NCBI GenBank assembly: GCA_020726085.1
Contig: DYTG01000006.1
Span: forward strand, 1 to 15,991
Reading direction: 5' to 3'
Source of the DNA: Sulfurovum sp.
Lineage (GTDB): Bacteria; Campylobacterota; Campylobacteria; Campylobacterales; Sulfurovaceae
DNA length: 15,991 nucleotides
The translations under genes were made by a program, and so were the position numbers. A model generated the notes under the pieces. That model saw nothing but the letters and a program-made list of their open reading frames with translations, had not been told where the DNA came from and ran no database searches. How positions within the stretch are numbered: position 1 is the stretch's first letter; the number at the start of each line of letters is the position of its first letter. Shown here in pieces: positions 13,832 through 15,991 of this stretch.

Positions 13832-15916
13832 TTAGAGGGATTGACCAAAAATCTCTTCAAAAATAGTATTTTTAAACATCAATTGACCATCAACGCCGTT
13901 GTCTATCTCATTTATAGCACTGCTTCCAATCACTCCCAAATGATACTCATTGTTTAAAAAAAACTGATATCCATCGATGTCGTGGGTTGGGTCATCAAAA
14001 AGTGCCATAGGTGCCATCCCAAAGAGTCCGCTTTTATGAAGTCTCTCTTTGGCTTGTGTAAGCTGTGCAAAAACCGCCAAAGCCACCCCTTCCCATCCCT
14101 TCTTGTCTATCTCATTGGCATCAATCACGCCATCGCTATTGGTATCACTCCATGAAGCCGTTGCTACGCTCACAAAAGGCAACAATACAGGTTTGCCGTA
14201 TCGATTGTGTAAAAATTGAGTAAAGTTAATTACACGCTCCCCAAAAGTATCAATGCTCAAATCCTCTTCATTGTAAACAATGATACCGTTTTTATCGTTG
14301 GGGTCATGACTAAATTGTGCGATATTTTGTCCAAAGGAGATAAAATCAAGTCGGCTAAGAAGCAAGTCATAGACGATTGAAGGACGCTCCCACTCATTTT
14401 TGTCACCCAATCCACAATGAGCGTATCCGCAACTCTCACGCTTCTCATAGGATTTTCGGCTTCCCTTGTCTATCATAGCAAGCGAAAAGAGTGCTTGGGT
14501 ATTTTTGGCTTTGATAGTATCGATAGCATTAGCCAAAAGCAAAGCAAACTCCTCTTGGGTTGCGGTGCTAAACGTGACACTGTTTTTATTGAATTCAGGC
14601 TCCATTACGATAAGTGTCTTGCCTCTAAGCTCACTCAAAAAGAGTGCCAAACGATTTGCATCTTGAAGATACTCTTGAGCCTCAATAGCACTGGGCATAC
14701 CCTCAATTAGCCCATCGCCAAAATACCAATAGCTAAAAATCGGTACATACCCTGCATCCATCGCTTCTTGTATTTTGTTTCTATCAAACCAACTAGTTTG
14801 CCACCCTTTAGTAACCCAATAGACAACAAATTTTGAGTTTTTGAGTTTGCTTTGAATATAGCTAAATTGCAAAGGATCAAAGTTGCGAATCTTTTGATAA
14901 TAACTATTATTGACAAGTTCATCATCCATCATCAAATCAATCGAACTTAACCAAATATTCTCACCTCCATAAGCCGAAAGGAATTTAAAGCTATATGAAC
15001 CACCAAAGCCAATGTTGAACCCATCAAAAAGTCTATCAACTTTGACAATCAAATCCAATGTTTTTGTTTGAACCTCTTGCCCTTTGGTGATAGTAGCACT
15101 AAGCGTTACGGCTTGATCGCCCTCAAGGGCGGTAGGTTGGTAAACTGTGCCGTTGGTATCAATATAGTTAGGATTGCTTGAACTCCAAACAATGGTTGTC
15201 CCGTGTTCGCCTTTGGTAACCAAAGAGAGGTTTTTGGTGATAGCATTTTCTTGCGTATTGTGGTTTTTAATCGCTTCAAAGGTTAGTGCATCGCTATCAA
15301 GCAGGAGACTTTGGACATTGCTTACCTCTTCTTCTTTAGGGCTTCGTTTGGAGCAGTATCCAAAAGTAATGGATTGGCTAGGTTCGACAATCTCATTGTA
15401 GTCCAAACCGCTTAAGTGGAGCATATAGTTGCTATCTTGCATATAGTTTACACTCCACAAATCTAAAACTTCTCCTTGGGCAACCAAATCAATACTCCAC
15501 TTTATCCGCTTATCCGAACCGTTGTAGAGCGCAACATCTTGACACAAACCACTGCCCCAATCGGAACCAATCGTTTGGGTTATATTCAAAAGCGACGAAT
15601 CATTAGAGATAGGTCTTTGGACACAATACCCAAAAGAGGTCGATGCACCCGCTTTCAAAAGCATATTATCATTTTTGCCTTGATAGAGAACGTTTTGAGC
15701 GTTTTGCACATGGACAGCATCCCATACCGTGAAAACGCTACCTTCGATACTTAAATTTACTTCCCATTGAATGGTTTTGGCCGAAAGATTGGTGACATTG
15801 ACGGATTGACAATAACCACTCTTCCAATCATCTATAGTGGTTGATGATAGAGATATATTCCCTCCATAACTACTAGCCGATAACACCACGAGACTCATAA
15901 ACATATTTTTTAACAT
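13832..15916 (-). CDS. Secreted multidomain protein: two CBM2-like modules, Ig-like domain, glycoside-hydrolase-like domain
   Basis: The chosen start, ATG at 15916 with TAAGG nine bases upstream, gives 694 residues beginning with a signal peptide (MLKNMFMSLVVLSASSYGG); the frame is open to the window edge. Residues about 20-100 and 110-190 are two similar CBM2-type carbohydrate-binding modules, each with the DW-SG-C start and FGYC end; C36/C98 and C125/C188 fit the fold's disulfide. Residues about 202-293 (TIVWSSSNPNYIDTNGTVYQP) are a bacterial Ig-like domain. About 297-690 looks like a TIM-barrel hydrolase: strand-end LIVMEPEFN (E439, E441 candidate acids), aromatic patches (VYWVTKGWQTSWF; FSYWYFGDG), and an EF-hand-like loop DTNSDGVIDANE (591-602). 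I cannot place the family or substrate; cellulose or chitin is possible. It converges on tcdA. Confidence 0.75.
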   Translation of the reverse strand: MLKNMFMSLVVLSASSYGGNISLSSTTIDDWKSGYCQSVNVTNLSAKTIQWEVNLSIEGSVFTVWDAVHVQNAQNVLYQGKNDNMLLKAGASTSFGYCVQRPISNDSSLLNITQTIGSDWGSGLCQDVALYNGSDKRIKWSIDLVAQGEVLDLWSVNYMQDSNYMLHLSGLDYNEIVEPSQSITFGYCSKRSPKEEEVSNVQSLLLDSDALTFEAIKNHNTQENAITKNLSLVTKGEHGTTIVWSSSNPNYIDTNGTVYQPTALEGDQAVTLSATITKGQEVQTKTLDLIVKVDRLFDGFNIGFGGSYSFKFLSAYGGENIWLSSIDLMMDDELVNNSYYQKIRNFDPLQFSYIQSKLKNSKFVVYWVTKGWQTSWFDRNKIQEAMDAGYVPIFSYWYFGDGLIEGMPSAIEAQEYLQDANRLALFLSELRGKTLIVMEPEFNKNSVTFSTATQEEFALLLANAIDTIKAKNTQALFSLAMIDKGSRKSYEKRESCGYAHCGLGDKNEWERPSIVYDLLLSRLDFISFGQNIAQFSHDPNDKNGIIVYNEEDLSIDTFGERVINFTQFLHNRYGKPVLLPFVSVATASWSDTNSDGVIDANEIDKKGWEGVALAVFAQLTQAKERLHKSGLFGMAPMALFDDPTHDIDGYQFFLNNEYHLGVIGSSAINEIDNGVDGQLMFKNTIFEEIFGQSL

Positions 15917-15974
15917 AACAGCAACCTTACAAAAAATAGAGTTTGGAGGGCTTTTAAAATACTCCACCAAAATA

Positions 15975-15980
15975 AGTATA
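15975..15980 (-). promoter_or_regulatory. Possible -10 box upstream of the CBM2 hydrolase-like gene
   Basis: TATACT on the minus strand, 58 bp before the ATG at 15916. The window ends here, so any -35 or further upstream signal cannot be judged. Confidence 0.25.
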
Positions 15981-15991
15981 TAAAAATTCAT

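Noticed and set aside
15935..15972. Imperfect inverted match TTTGGAG ... CTCCACCAAA upstream of the hydrolase-like gene.
   Set aside because: The stem is only about four solid pairs with mismatches; not enough to call a regulatory hairpin.

Overview
The window looks like chromosomal DNA of a member of the Campylobacterota (Epsilonproteobacteria), most likely a free-living Sulfurimonas, Sulfuricurvum or Sulfurovum-type bacterium. The grounds are protein flavour (a short ArgA-like acetyltransferase with a Cys-containing tail, a small MreD-position protein, a sensor remnant of the type common in this phylum), promoters with strong TATAAT -10 boxes but no clear -35, moderate-to-low GC by eye, and Gram-negative outer-membrane genes. 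No rRNA, tRNA, CRISPR array or intact insertion sequence was seen.

Left part (1-5049): an MlaE/MlaF-type lipid-transport ABC pair is read leftward. The last codons of mlaF lie inside a palindromic repeat. Just upstream of mlaE, with only 24 bp between, sits a PIN-toxin/ribbon-helix-helix antitoxin cassette with a -10 box and a perfect 16-bp palindrome that could be its operator. Next come acpS and then a decay-prone stretch. It holds a macrodomain gene overlapping a DarT-like ADP-ribosyltransferase gene, both apparently missing about half their domain although promoter and ribosome sites look intact; a cluster of small palindromes between TTACGCAC/GTGCGTAA ends; and a sensor pseudogene with a nonsense codon, two homopolymer frameshifts and a fusion to the tail of a response regulator.

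Middle (5050-12242): a methylenetetrahydrofolate-reductase-family gene reads rightward and converges, across a perfect 18-bp hairpin, on a long leftward gene string. In transcription order this is rlpA, hisB, kdsC, lptC, lptA, engB, an ArgA-like acetyltransferase, mreD (by position) and mrdA. Most junctions overlap by a few bases (ATGA or TAATG), so the cluster is probably one operon joining envelope building (peptidoglycan glycan cleavage, Kdo synthesis, LPS transport, elongation transpeptidase) with histidine and possibly arginine synthesis and a ribosome-assembly GTPase. A second -10 box lies upstream of lptA.

Right part (12243-15991): a divergent promoter region serves rlpA and the rightward surE-tcdA pair (nucleotidase and tRNA ct6A cyclase). 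tcdA meets tail to tail, with one base between, a large secreted protein with two CBM2-like carbohydrate-binding modules, a bacterial Ig-like domain and a glycoside-hydrolase-like C-terminal domain. That is an unusual architecture for this phylum.

The most unusual items are the truncated macrodomain/DarT-like pair, the composite sensor/regulator pseudogene, the repeat that supplies the end of MlaF, and the CBM2 hydrolase-like protein.
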